A stretch of 64,000 nucleotides of DNA from Hyphomicrobiales bacterium (GTDB lineage: Bacteria > Pseudomonadota > Alphaproteobacteria > Rhizobiales > JAJFHB01): assembly GCA_021775755.1 (NCBI GenBank), contig JAJFHE010000026.1, forward strand, positions 1 to 64,000, read 5' to 3'. The notes under the pieces are model-generated. The model saw only the letters and a list, made by a program, of their open reading frames with translations. It had not been told where the DNA came from and searched no databases. A program made the translations under genes and the position numbers. This document shows positions 8,644 through 16,605 of the stretch, in pieces; the first letter of the stretch is position 1; each line of letters opens with the position of its first letter.

Positions 8644-9453
8644 TCAAGTCTCATCCTCGAAATGCCCAGACGCGGCAAAAGAGCCGCCAACGCAAACCAC
8701 GGCGGGATCGTGAGGATCGGGCAGCGGGGTTTCCGCCTCCAGTTTCTCCCGGAAACCTTCCGCACTGTCTTTTGGCTCGTAGCCGAGATGCGCCGCGTGA
8801 CGGTTATCCCAGAACTGCTCCTTGTTGGCGGACGACCCGTAGGACACGGTGAACCCGACGCCGGACGCGATCAGCGAGCGGCGCACGAGTTCCGCGCAAT
8901 CGGCAAACGAGAGCCACGTGGCGAGCATGCGCCGGTCCATCGGCTCGGGAAAGCTCGAGCCGATCCTGAGCGCCACGGTTTCAACGCCGAATTTATCGAA
9001 ATAGTAGCGCCCGAGGTCCTCCACGAAGCATTTCGACAGGCCGTAGATACTGTCGGGGCGGTGTGCCGCCGTCGCATCGATTACCGCATTGCGGGGATGA
9101 AAACCGACCGCGTGATTGGAGCTTGCATAGACGATGCGCGCAACGCCGTTTTTCCGGCAACCTTCATAGATGTTGTAGGAGCCGACGATGTTACCGCTGA
9201 GGATCGCATCGAAAGTGCCCTCAAGCGCCACGCCGCCGAAATGCACGACCGCATCGACGTCGCGGGTCATCTCCATGACGGCATCCTTGTCGGCGAGGTC
9301 GCACTGGACGATCTCTTCCCGCTCGCCCGCCGGCGCCATCTCCGCCATATCGCTGAGGCGCAGATGCGCCGCCAGCGGCGCCAGTTCGCGCCGCAATACC
9401 GTGCCCAGCCGACCCGCCGCACCGGTAATCAAAAGTCGTTCAAACCGCGCCAT
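8644..9453 (-). CDS. NAD-dependent epimerase/dehydratase, uronate dehydrogenase-like
   Basis: This 269-residue extended SDR has TGAAGRLG for NAD binding at the N-terminus, CDLAD and VHFGG in the Rossmann core, SSNHAVGF, and the catalytic YGLSK. The conserved pieces MLATWLSFADC, YGSSANKEQFWDN and LGYEPKDSAEGFR are those of uronate dehydrogenases, which oxidise galacturonate or glucuronate to aldarolactones. It lies 42 bp upstream of the GMC gene on the same strand and may form an operon with it. The family is firm; the uronate substrate is likely but not certain. Confidence 0.8.
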   Translation of the reverse strand: MARFERLLITGAAGRLGTVLRRELAPLAAHLRLSDMAEMAPAGEREEIVQCDLADKDAVMEMTRDVDAVVHFGGVALEGTFDAILSGNIVGSYNIYEGCRKNGVARIVYASSNHAVGFHPRNAVIDATAAHRPDSIYGLSKCFVEDLGRYYFDKFGVETVALRIGSSFPEPMDRRMLATWLSFADCAELVRRSLIASGVGFTVSYGSSANKEQFWDNRHAAHLGYEPKDSAEGFREKLEAETPLPDPHDPAVVCVGGSFAASGHFEDET

Positions 9454-9616
9454 TTTCCCCTCTCCGCCGTTCTCATGGTTTTACATCCGTGTCGCGTCCG
9501 CAATGAGCATGTGCAAGCCGCAGGCGCAAGTGTTCGCGCACCGTCGACGTTTAACGCGGTGTCGTCCACAATACGCGGCACGGCACAACGACATGCGAAC
9601 AATTTCGGAGGACAAC

Positions 9617-10360
9617 ATGGGCACACTTGACGGCAGATGCGCGATGGTAACCGGTGCCGGCAGCGGCATCGGACGCGCCAGCGCCGAAGCTCTCGCCGGT
9701 CTCGGCGCGGAGCTTCTGGTGCAGGACATTTCCGCAAAGGGCGCACACGCAACCGTGGCTTCCATCCACAAGTCCGGCGGCAGGGCGCATTCGGCGGTTT
9801 GCGATGTCGGCGACGAGGCCGCCCTTGCCGCTGCCCTCGAACACATCTCGCCGGTGACAATCCTGGTCAACAACGCCGGCGTGCCGGGCGGCGGCGCCAC
9901 GATCGAACAGATCGACCACGCCGAATACGAGAGGCTTATGGACGTGCATCTGTGGGGTGCTTATGCGGCGACCCGCGCAGTGATTGCCGGCATGAAGCAG
10001 GCGCGCTGGGGCCGCATTGTCAATATCGCCTCGGAACGCGGCCAGATCGGCTTTGAAACCTCATCGCACTACTGCGCCGCAAAGGCCGCCCTGATCGGCG
10101 TCAGCAAGGCCTGGGCGCGCGAATTCGCGCCGTGGAACATTCTCTGCAACGCCGTCGCCCCCGGCGTCACCCGCACCGGCATGACTGTTCCGCTCGGCGA
10201 GGCGGCAATTGCCGAAGAGGCCGATCTTACCCTCCTCAAACGCGCCGCCGAGCCGCACGAGATCGCGCAATGGGTCGCCACATTGTGCACTCCCACCGGA
10301 GATTATATGACCGCCCAGGTCCTCTGCCCCAATGGCGGCCTGGCGATTGTTGGGATCTGA
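9617..10360 (+). CDS. SDR family oxidoreductase
   Basis: The chosen ATG at 9617 has GGAGGA 8-13 bp upstream; an in-frame ATG at 9593 is less well placed. The 247-residue protein has TGAGSGIG near residue 12, NNAG near 87, NIASERG with the serine, and a YCAAK active site. The end reads VLCPNGGLAIVGI. It is a classical FabG-like SDR and ends about 60 bp before the FNR-type box of the next operon, so it is probably a separate unit. The substrate is unknown. Confidence 0.8.
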   Translation: MGTLDGRCAMVTGAGSGIGRASAEALAGLGAELLVQDISAKGAHATVASIHKSGGRAHSAVCDVGDEAALAAALEHISPVTILVNNAGVPGGGATIEQIDHAEYERLMDVHLWGAYAATRAVIAGMKQARWGRIVNIASERGQIGFETSSHYCAAKAALIGVSKAWAREFAPWNILCNAVAPGVTRTGMTVPLGEAAIAEEADLTLLKRAAEPHEIAQWVATLCTPTGDYMTAQVLCPNGGLAIVGI

Positions 10361-10422
10361 CGGAAACCGTGCATGGGCGCTCCCGTCCGGGGCCGAAGCA
10401 CGCCGCACTGGCTCACTGCCTC

Positions 10423-10465
10423 TTGATTCAGATCAAACCTGCCCGCCACTGCCTCTCTGTAGAGT
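10423..10465 (+). promoter_or_regulatory. FNR/FixK-type box and -10 upstream of the oxidoreductase operon
   Basis: TTGATTCAGATCAA at 10423-10436 is a perfect match to the TTGAT-N4-ATCAA consensus of FNR/FixK/Anr regulators. TAGAGT at 10460-10465 sits where a -10 element would lie if the box were centred at -41.5, the class II activator layout. The box lies about 195 bp upstream of the iorA start. The match and spacing are seen directly; oxygen-responsive activation is inferred. Confidence 0.75.
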
Positions 10466-10489
10466 GTCTTCACGCGTCTTTGCGTGGGG

Positions 10490-10537
10490 CTTGCCGCGAA
10501 CAAACGTGCCGCTTGAGTTTGCGGCAAGGTGGTTTTT
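10490..10537 (+). promoter_or_regulatory. Leader hairpin followed by T-tract (possible attenuator or terminator)
   Basis: CTTGCCGCGAAC (10490-10501) pairs with GTTTGCGGCAAG (10517-10528) over 12 bp with one wobble and a 15-nt loop, followed by GTGG and five T (10533-10537). It lies downstream of the FNR box and about 95 bp before the iorA start, so it is in the predicted leader. A smaller stem CACGC/GCGTG lies just upstream at 10471-10486. It could end transcription from the SDR gene or attenuate the operon. Confidence 0.4.
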
Positions 10538-10630
10538 GACATCCCCCGTGTGACATCTGGCAACACCTTTTGCTGGCGCTGCGGCGTTTGCGGCGTGTGG
10601 TGGTGGGGTACCTCTTTGGGGGGGAAATCG

Positions 10631-12445
10631 GTGAATTACCAGGACAAAGCCTCGGATATCGAGCGGCAGGCGGTTACATCGCAATATCCGATGACCGGCA
10701 ACGAAGCGATCGCACAGGGCGCCTGGGAGGCAGGCGTCAAAGTAGCGGTTGCCTATCCGGGCACGCCTTCGACGGAGATCCTTGAAGCGCTCGGCACCTA
10801 TCCCGCGTCCGATGTCGATGCCGAATGGGGAACCAACGAGAAGACCTCGCTCGACGCCGCCATCGGCGCATCTTTCTGTGGCGCGCGAGCCTTCACGGCG
10901 ATGAAGCATGTCGGGCTCAACGTGGCGTCGGACTCGCTCATGTCGCAGAGCTACATCGGCGCCAATGGCGGCCTGGTTCTTGCTGTGTGTGACGATCCGG
11001 GCATTCATTCCTCGCAGAATGAGCAGGACACAAGGCTCTTTGCACGCTTTGCCATGGTGCCGGTGCTCGAGCCCGCAGACGCCCAGGAAGCCCTCGACTT
11101 CACCCGCATTGCTTTCGACATATCGGAAGAGTTCGACACGCCCGTCATCGTGCGATCCACCACCCGGCTTTCCCATACCCGCTCTCTCGTGCGCCGCGGC
11201 GAACGCCTCGAGCATGAAGATAAATCATTCATTGAAGACTTCACCAAGAATGTCATCATTCCAGCCCACGCCCGCATCCGCCACCCGCAGGTCATCGAGC
11301 GCGAGCGTAAACTCGGCGTCTATTTCGACGAGTGCGACCTCACGCAATGGCATGAAGGCCCGTCCGATGTCGGCATCGTGACGGTCGGGCCGGCCTACGC
11401 CTATGTAAAGGAAATCCTGCCCGATGCCACGATCCTGAAACTGCCCTCGTCCTACCCGCTTGCCACCGGCGCGGTGGAGCGCTTCTGCGCAAGCGTCGAA
11501 CGCGTCATCGTGGTTGAGGAGCTTGAGCCGCTGCTGGAGGAACAGCTCAAGGTTCTGGGGATCGCCGTCGAAGGCAAGGAGTTCTTCCCTCGTGCCGGCG
11601 AACTGTCGCCGGAGATCGTCCGCCGCGGCTTTGAAGCGGCCGGCGTGCTCGAAACCTCCGCCAGCGCCACACCGTTAGAAGCCGAACCGATGGCGCGGCC
11701 GCCGGTGCTGTGCGCCGGCTGCCCGCACATTTCAAGTTACCTGGCGCTGCGCAACATCAACGCGCGCGTCGCCGGCGACATTGGCTGCTACACCCTCGGC
11801 GCCATCGAACCGTTACAGGCCATCGATACTTGCGTCGCCATGGGGGCAAGCATCGGCAACGCCGTGGGCATGGCGAAGGCTGGAACCGAGACCCGCCCCA
11901 TCGTCGCGACAATCGGCGATTCGACCTTCCTGCACGCCGGCATTCCGCCTCTCATCGATGCGGTCTATTCCAACGTCAACATCACCGTCATGCTGCTCGA
12001 CAATCACATCACGGCGATGACCGGCGGCCAGGACCATGCCGCCACGGGGCGCAGTCTGCGCGGCGAGGTAACCCACCGCATCGATTTCAACGAAATCTGC
12101 CGCGCCGTCGGCGTGAAATGGATCAAGACGGTGGACTCCTACGAGATCGGCGCCATGACGCGCACGCTGCGCGAAGCTGTCGAGTTCAAGGGTGTGTCGG
12201 TGATCATCTCCGACCGCCCCTGCGTGCTCGATCCGGTGAAGCTCAAGGGCGAGGCACTTGCCGTGCGCACCGACAAATGCACCGCCTGCCAGTCATGCAT
12301 GAACCTTGGCTGCCCGGCGCTGTCGTGGGACGACGAGATGTATAACGGCTATCACCGCATCAGGATCGACCCAACCGCCTGCGTCGGCTGCGCCATGTGT
12401 TCGCAGGTCTGCCCCGTCGACGGCATCCACCCGGTTGCGCAGTAA
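10631..12445 (+). CDS. iorA: Indolepyruvate ferredoxin oxidoreductase, alpha subunit
   Basis: This 604-residue protein is chosen from a GTG at 10631 preceded by a purine-rich GGGGGGGAAA; the frame is open further upstream but that stretch is not protein-like. Order of parts: an N-terminal pyruvate-oxidoreductase fold (PMTGNEAIAQGA, AYPGTPSTEI), a thiamine diphosphate-binding half with LCAGCPH and GDSTF...DNHITAMTGGQ, and a C-terminal 2[4Fe-4S] ferredoxin domain (CTACQSC, CVGCAMC). IorAB oxidatively decarboxylates aryl pyruvates from aromatic amino acids to aryl-acetyl-CoA, reducing ferredoxin. The enzyme class is oxygen-sensitive, fitting the FNR-type box upstream. Confidence 0.92.
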   Translation: MNYQDKASDIERQAVTSQYPMTGNEAIAQGAWEAGVKVAVAYPGTPSTEILEALGTYPASDVDAEWGTNEKTSLDAAIGASFCGARAFTAMKHVGLNVASDSLMSQSYIGANGGLVLAVCDDPGIHSSQNEQDTRLFARFAMVPVLEPADAQEALDFTRIAFDISEEFDTPVIVRSTTRLSHTRSLVRRGERLEHEDKSFIEDFTKNVIIPAHARIRHPQVIERERKLGVYFDECDLTQWHEGPSDVGIVTVGPAYAYVKEILPDATILKLPSSYPLATGAVERFCASVERVIVVEELEPLLEEQLKVLGIAVEGKEFFPRAGELSPEIVRRGFEAAGVLETSASATPLEAEPMARPPVLCAGCPHISSYLALRNINARVAGDIGCYTLGAIEPLQAIDTCVAMGASIGNAVGMAKAGTETRPIVATIGDSTFLHAGIPPLIDAVYSNVNITVMLLDNHITAMTGGQDHAATGRSLRGEVTHRIDFNEICRAVGVKWIKTVDSYEIGAMTRTLREAVEFKGVSVIISDRPCVLDPVKLKGEALAVRTDKCTACQSCMNLGCPALSWDDEMYNGYHRIRIDPTACVGCAMCSQVCPVDGIHPVAQ

Positions 12446-12456
12446 AGGCCGCGGCC

Positions 12457-13362
12457 ATGGCAACCAACGGCAAACACAAGACAACAAGCGTCCTCATCGT
12501 CGGCGTCGGCGGCCAGGGCGTTATCCTGGTATCGAAGGCGCTGGCGCTGCTCTGTCAGCGGCACGGCTACGAGGTCAAGCAAAGCGAAGTGCACGGCATG
12601 GCAAAACGCGGCGGCGCGGTGTTTTCGCACGTGCGCTTCGGCGATGCCGTGTGGTCGCCGACCATTCCCGCTGGCGAAGCGGATGTACTGCTGGCGCTCG
12701 AATGGGCGGAGGGGCTGCGCTGGCTCAACTATCTCAATCCGCAAACCGGCACGTTGATCTCCGATACCCGCAAGATCATCCCGCCCTTCGCGTGCCTCAA
12801 GCGCGCGCGTCATGTCGAGCCGGTCTATGCACGCTCAACGCCGGCCGAAGTCATCGGCAAACTCGACGCCGGATACGCGCTCGATGCCACCGGCATGGCC
12901 GATGAGCTCGGCAATGAACGCGCATCCAACATCGTGCTGCTCGGCGTTCTGTCGACGGTGCTCGACTTCGAGCTCGACGACTGGCTCGCCGTCATCGCCG
13001 ACTGCGTTCCGCCCAAAACACTCGAGGTCAACCGCGAGGCATTCCTTGCAGGACGCGCCTGGGTCGACAACGCCGTTGTGCCGCGCGATGAAGACGTTGC
13101 AATTCCAACCCCTCCCGCCGGGCCCGAGCTGCGCTCGGAACTGGAGATCATTCCCGAGTGGTGCAAGAGCTGCGACATCTGCGTGCGCATGTGCCCCGAG
13201 CGCTGCCTTGTGCTCAACGCCGAACAAATCGTGGAACTGGCAAATCCGGAAGCCTGCACCGGCTGCCGCATCTGCGAATGGCTCTGCCCTGACTTTGCGA
13301 TCCGCGTTCACAACGTCCCGGTCATGGATCCCGCGACCATCGAACTGACGGTGGAGGCCTGA
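12457..13362 (+). CDS. iorB: Indolepyruvate oxidoreductase beta subunit fused to a 2[4Fe-4S] ferredoxin
   Basis: The ATG at 12457 lies 11 bp after the iorA stop. The first about 195 residues are the gamma-type domain of 2-oxoacid oxidoreductases (GVGGQGVILVSKAL, KQSEVHGMAKRGGAVFSHVRFG). The last about 80 residues are a separate ferredoxin domain with CKSCDICVRMCPERC and CTGCRICEWLCP. Typical IorB proteins lack this tail, while Kor/Por complexes use a similar domain as a stand-alone delta subunit. As the following Kor genes have no ferredoxin subunit, the tail may serve as the shared electron outlet; that is inference. Confidence 0.88.
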   Translation: MATNGKHKTTSVLIVGVGGQGVILVSKALALLCQRHGYEVKQSEVHGMAKRGGAVFSHVRFGDAVWSPTIPAGEADVLLALEWAEGLRWLNYLNPQTGTLISDTRKIIPPFACLKRARHVEPVYARSTPAEVIGKLDAGYALDATGMADELGNERASNIVLLGVLSTVLDFELDDWLAVIADCVPPKTLEVNREAFLAGRAWVDNAVVPRDEDVAIPTPPAGPELRSELEIIPEWCKSCDICVRMCPERCLVLNAEQIVELANPEACTGCRICEWLCPDFAIRVHNVPVMDPATIELTVEA

Positions 13363-13363
13363 C

Positions 13364-14524
13364 ATGCAACATGTGGACGCCATGGAACATGTAAATGCCA
13401 CGCAGAACGTTCAGGGCAACCATGCCTGCGCCCTCGGGGCGGTTGCCGCCGGCTGCCGGTTCTTTGCCGGCTATCCGATCACGCCGTCCTCCGAGGTCGC
13501 CGAGCGCATGTCACGCGAACTGCCGGGCGTCGATGGCGTGTTCATTCAGATGGAAGACGAGATCGCCTCGATGGGCGCCATAATCGGCGCGTCGCTCGGC
13601 GGCGCCAAGGCGATGACCGCGACGAGTGGGCCCGGTTTCTCGCTGATGCAGGAAAACATCGGCTTTGCGGCGCAGACCGAAACCCCTTGCGTCATTATCA
13701 ACGTGATGCGTGGCGGACCCTCCACCGGCATGCCGACACGCCCCGGTCAGGGCGACATCATGCAGGCACGCTGGGGCACCCATGGCGACCATCCGGTGAT
13801 CGTCGTTGCACCGGCCTCGGTGAAGGAAATCTACGACGAGACGATCCGCGCCTTCAATCTGTCGGAAGAATTCCGGGTGCCCGTGGTGGTGCTCTATGAC
13901 GAGATTATCGGGCACCTGCTTGAATCCATCGAACTGACCGGGCCCGCGGCCGGTACGCTTGCGGGCCGCAAATGGGCGACCGGGTCGAAGCAGGAGTTCC
14001 GCGCCTGCGCCGAAACCGGCGACATGATCCCTGAAATGGCGCGCCCGGGAGACGGCTACCGCGCCCATACCACCGGCCTCACCCACGACGAAACGGGGTT
14101 TCCGACACAGGATCCGGTCGAAGTCGACCGCTTCCTGCAGCGCCTGCTCGGCAAGACCGCACATCACCGCAGCGCCATTGAATCCTATGAAACCGTCGAG
14201 ACCGGCGATGCGAAGATCGTTGTTGCGGCCATCGGCGTCACCGCGCGCGCCGCGCGTGCCGCGGTGAAAATGGCCCGCAAGGAAGGCGTCAAGGCGGGAC
14301 TGTTCCGGCCGATAACGCTGTGGCCGTTCCCCGAAGAGCCGCTGCGCAAGGCGGCACACAATGCAAAGGCCGTCCTCGTGCCGGAATTGAACGCCGGCCA
14401 GATGAGCCTTGAGATCGAGCGTATCTGTCCCGACCGCATCACCGTCGCACCGTTGAACCGCATTGATGGCGAGGCCATAACGCCCCGTCAAATCCTCTCA
14501 AAGATTCAGGAGCTTGGCGCATGA
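13364..14524 (+). CDS. korA: 2-oxoacid:ferredoxin oxidoreductase, alpha subunit
   Basis: The gene starts one base after the previous stop and encodes 386 residues. It has the pyrimidine-binding half of the enzyme: GNHACALGAVAAG, FAGYPITPSSEV, ATSGPGFSLM and RGGPSTGMPTRPGQGD, then a C-terminal domain II (LFRPITLWPFPEEPL). These features are typical of the 2-oxoglutarate/2-oxoisovalerate branch. It acts with KorB and KorC, converting a 2-oxoacid and CoA to acyl-CoA, CO2 and reduced ferredoxin. 2-Oxoglutarate is the likely but unproven substrate. An ATG at 13382 is an alternative start. Confidence 0.88.
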   Translation: MQHVDAMEHVNATQNVQGNHACALGAVAAGCRFFAGYPITPSSEVAERMSRELPGVDGVFIQMEDEIASMGAIIGASLGGAKAMTATSGPGFSLMQENIGFAAQTETPCVIINVMRGGPSTGMPTRPGQGDIMQARWGTHGDHPVIVVAPASVKEIYDETIRAFNLSEEFRVPVVVLYDEIIGHLLESIELTGPAAGTLAGRKWATGSKQEFRACAETGDMIPEMARPGDGYRAHTTGLTHDETGFPTQDPVEVDRFLQRLLGKTAHHRSAIESYETVETGDAKIVVAAIGVTARAARAAVKMARKEGVKAGLFRPITLWPFPEEPLRKAAHNAKAVLVPELNAGQMSLEIERICPDRITVAPLNRIDGEAITPRQILSKIQELGA

Positions 14525-15390
14525 ATGTAATGAGCCATGTGTCGGCCGAGGGCTTCGATGTGCGCGACTACATGCGCCTTGAGCTGTTCCCGCATTTTCT
14601 GTGCCCCGGCTGCGGCCACGGCATGGCGCTGCGCGCCTTCATGTGGGCCGCGCATGAACTTGAAATCTCAATGGACGCGCTTGCCGTCGTCACAGGCATC
14701 GGCTGTTCGGGCCGGCTTGGCGCCTATATCGACAGTAATACATTTCATGTCACCCACGGCCGGCCGCTGGCTTTCGCCACGGGGCTCGCCCTTGCCCGTC
14801 CCGACCTTGAAGTCGTCGTCATCACCGGCGATGGCGACAGCCTTGCCATCGGCGGCAACCATCTCATCCATGCCTGCCGCCGCAATCTCAAGATGACCTG
14901 CCTGATGCTCAATAACGAAGTCTACGGCATGACCGGCGGCCAGGTCTCGCCGACCACCGCCGAGTCCCGCTTCACCACCACCACGCCGCAGGGCAATCAC
15001 GAGCCGGCCTTTGACGCCTGCACGCTCGCCGAGGCCGCCGGCGCCGGGTTCGTCGGACGCGAAGCAACGCTGCAGGTACCGACGCTGAAGGACCTCATCG
15101 CCGAAGCGCTCGTCTATGACGGGTTCTCGTTTGTCGAAATTATCTCCGACTGCACGGAAATCTACGGCCGCAAGAACGATCTTGGCAATTCGCCGGAAAT
15201 GATCCTCTCGCAAAAAGCCGTCATGCGCCCGGACAGTTACGGCAACGCGGTCGACCAGCCGTTCCGTCCGAACCCGTTCCGGACCGGCGTGCTCGCCCGT
15301 AATGAGCACCCCGAGTACCGCACCCGCAACATCGGACACTCGGCAGACCTGAGCGCACCGCGCCCACCCACTGGAGGCGGCAATGACTGA
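14521..15390 (+). CDS. korB: 2-oxoacid:ferredoxin oxidoreductase, beta (ThDP-binding) subunit
   Basis: This 289-residue protein overlaps korA by 4 bp. CPGCGHG near residue 28, TGIGCSGR, and the ThDP/Mg signature GDGDSLAIGG with NNEVYGMTGGQVSPTT are diagnostic of the beta subunit of 2-oxoglutarate-type ferredoxin oxidoreductases. Its cysteines help bind the [4Fe-4S] cluster between ThDP and ferredoxin. Tight coupling to korA and korC indicates a stoichiometric complex. Confidence 0.9.
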   Translation: MNVMSHVSAEGFDVRDYMRLELFPHFLCPGCGHGMALRAFMWAAHELEISMDALAVVTGIGCSGRLGAYIDSNTFHVTHGRPLAFATGLALARPDLEVVVITGDGDSLAIGGNHLIHACRRNLKMTCLMLNNEVYGMTGGQVSPTTAESRFTTTTPQGNHEPAFDACTLAEAAGAGFVGREATLQVPTLKDLIAEALVYDGFSFVEIISDCTEIYGRKNDLGNSPEMILSQKAVMRPDSYGNAVDQPFRPNPFRTGVLARNEHPEYRTRNIGHSADLSAPRPPTGGGND

Positions 15391-15925
15391 GTGCGAAGTC
15401 AGGTTGAGCGGCTCGGGCGGTCAGGGACTGATCCTATCCGCCGGCATCCTTGCCGAAGCGCTGATCCGAGAGGGCCGCTGCGTTTCCCAGTCGCAAAGCT
15501 ACGAGCCGACCTCGCGTGGCGGCTTGAGCCGCTCCGACCTGGTGATCTCCGATTGCCCGGCGGACTATCCCCTCGTCACCGAACTAGACTATCTGGTGAT
15601 CCTCGACCAATGCGCCGTCGAGGCATCCGACGGCATGATCAAGGACGATGCCGTCGTCGTCGTCGACACGCGCCATGTGACGGACCCGCCGCAAGGCGAT
15701 TTCAGGGTCATCCAATTGCCGGTCATTGAAACCGCGACAGCGGTCGGCAACAGGCGCGTCGCCAACATCGTGGCACTCGGCGCCATGGCGGAGTTGAGCG
15801 GCCTGTGCTCGCCCGAGGCTCTCAAAGACGCCGTCAGGGCACGCGTGCCCGCCGCCCTGCGCGACCTCAATGTCGAAGCGCTGGCACGCGGCCGCGCGCT
15901 GGCCGGTGAGGTTGAAAACGCCTGA
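15383..15925 (+). CDS. korC: 2-oxoacid:ferredoxin oxidoreductase, gamma subunit
   Basis: This 180-residue protein overlaps korB by 8 bp. It shows the gamma-domain pattern: LSGSGGQGLILSAGILAEA at the N-terminus, SQSYEPTSRGGLSRSDLVIS, and a late VGNRRVANIVALG. The gamma domain contributes to CoA binding and to closure of the active site. It is the last gene of the five-gene operon. Confidence 0.9.
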   Translation: MTECEVRLSGSGGQGLILSAGILAEALIREGRCVSQSQSYEPTSRGGLSRSDLVISDCPADYPLVTELDYLVILDQCAVEASDGMIKDDAVVVVDTRHVTDPPQGDFRVIQLPVIETATAVGNRRVANIVALGAMAELSGLCSPEALKDAVRARVPAALRDLNVEALARGRALAGEVENA

Positions 15926-15930
15926 CGAGC

Positions 15931-16536
15931 CTACATCAATTCAACGACAATCTCTGTCGGCCCGCCGGGAGCATTGATCGCCCATCCCGGCCCCTCAAGA
16001 TCATAAGGACATGACGACACCGCGCCGATGAGATCCATGCATGCCTCGAGTACGACATAGCCGCCCGGCTGGACGACCGGATCCGACGGCGTGTTGAACA
16101 TAAAGCCGTCCTCGACCACGGTATTGGTGAAGAAGTTGACCGCAAGCGGCGCCTGCGTGATCTCATGACCGATGTCTCGCATCGCCAGCACGAGGTTTTC
16201 CGCACAGCTTCTGTGGTGCCCCTCAACGCCGAATTGTTTGTATCTGATCGCATCGCACGGCGCGATGATGAAGTCGTGCAGGCCATCGGCGCCGTCCTCG
16301 ACGAATTCGAGCATCGGCTGGCGTCGGCCTGAGAGAAACGTATCGCCGACACGCGGATGCAGCGACCGCGTTGGCATCCAGGTGTGCGGCGGCGACAGCC
16401 ACTCCGTGGTATCGCCGCCATTGCACGCAAAGAAATCGGCCGACTGCTGGCCCTTCGGCGTCGAAATGCGGATGCGCCGACCGTTTTCGATAATGAACGC
16501 CCGGCCCTCACCGGCCGGAACAACTAGGGTTTCCAT
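15931..16536 (-). CDS. DUF1989 / urea carboxylase-associated family protein
   Basis: This 201-residue protein has the family features: an N-terminal beta-rich half (GRRIRISTPKGQQSADFFA), LSPPHTWMPTRSLHPRVGD, DAIRYKQFGVEGHHRSCAENL, and NFFTNTVVEDGF. DUF1989 proteins are often linked to urea amidolyase and guanidine carboxylase systems, but their activity is not established. Here no urea carboxylase gene adjoins it; it converges with korC and lies 70 bp downstream of a gamma-glutamyltransferase gene. A link to the distant ureohydrolase locus at 47-56 kb is possible in principle, though nothing in the sequence shows it. Confidence 0.8.
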   Translation of the reverse strand: METLVVPAGEGRAFIIENGRRIRISTPKGQQSADFFACNGGDTTEWLSPPHTWMPTRSLHPRVGDTFLSGRRQPMLEFVEDGADGLHDFIIAPCDAIRYKQFGVEGHHRSCAENLVLAMRDIGHEITQAPLAVNFFTNTVVEDGFMFNTPSDPVVQPGGYVVLEACMDLIGAVSSCPYDLEGPGWAINAPGGPTEIVVELM

Positions 16537-16605
16537 AGGGCTGCTCCCTGGTTTTGCGGTGATCGCCTGCCACCGAATATACAGAGAAAGCTACCCCGGA
16601 CGGGC

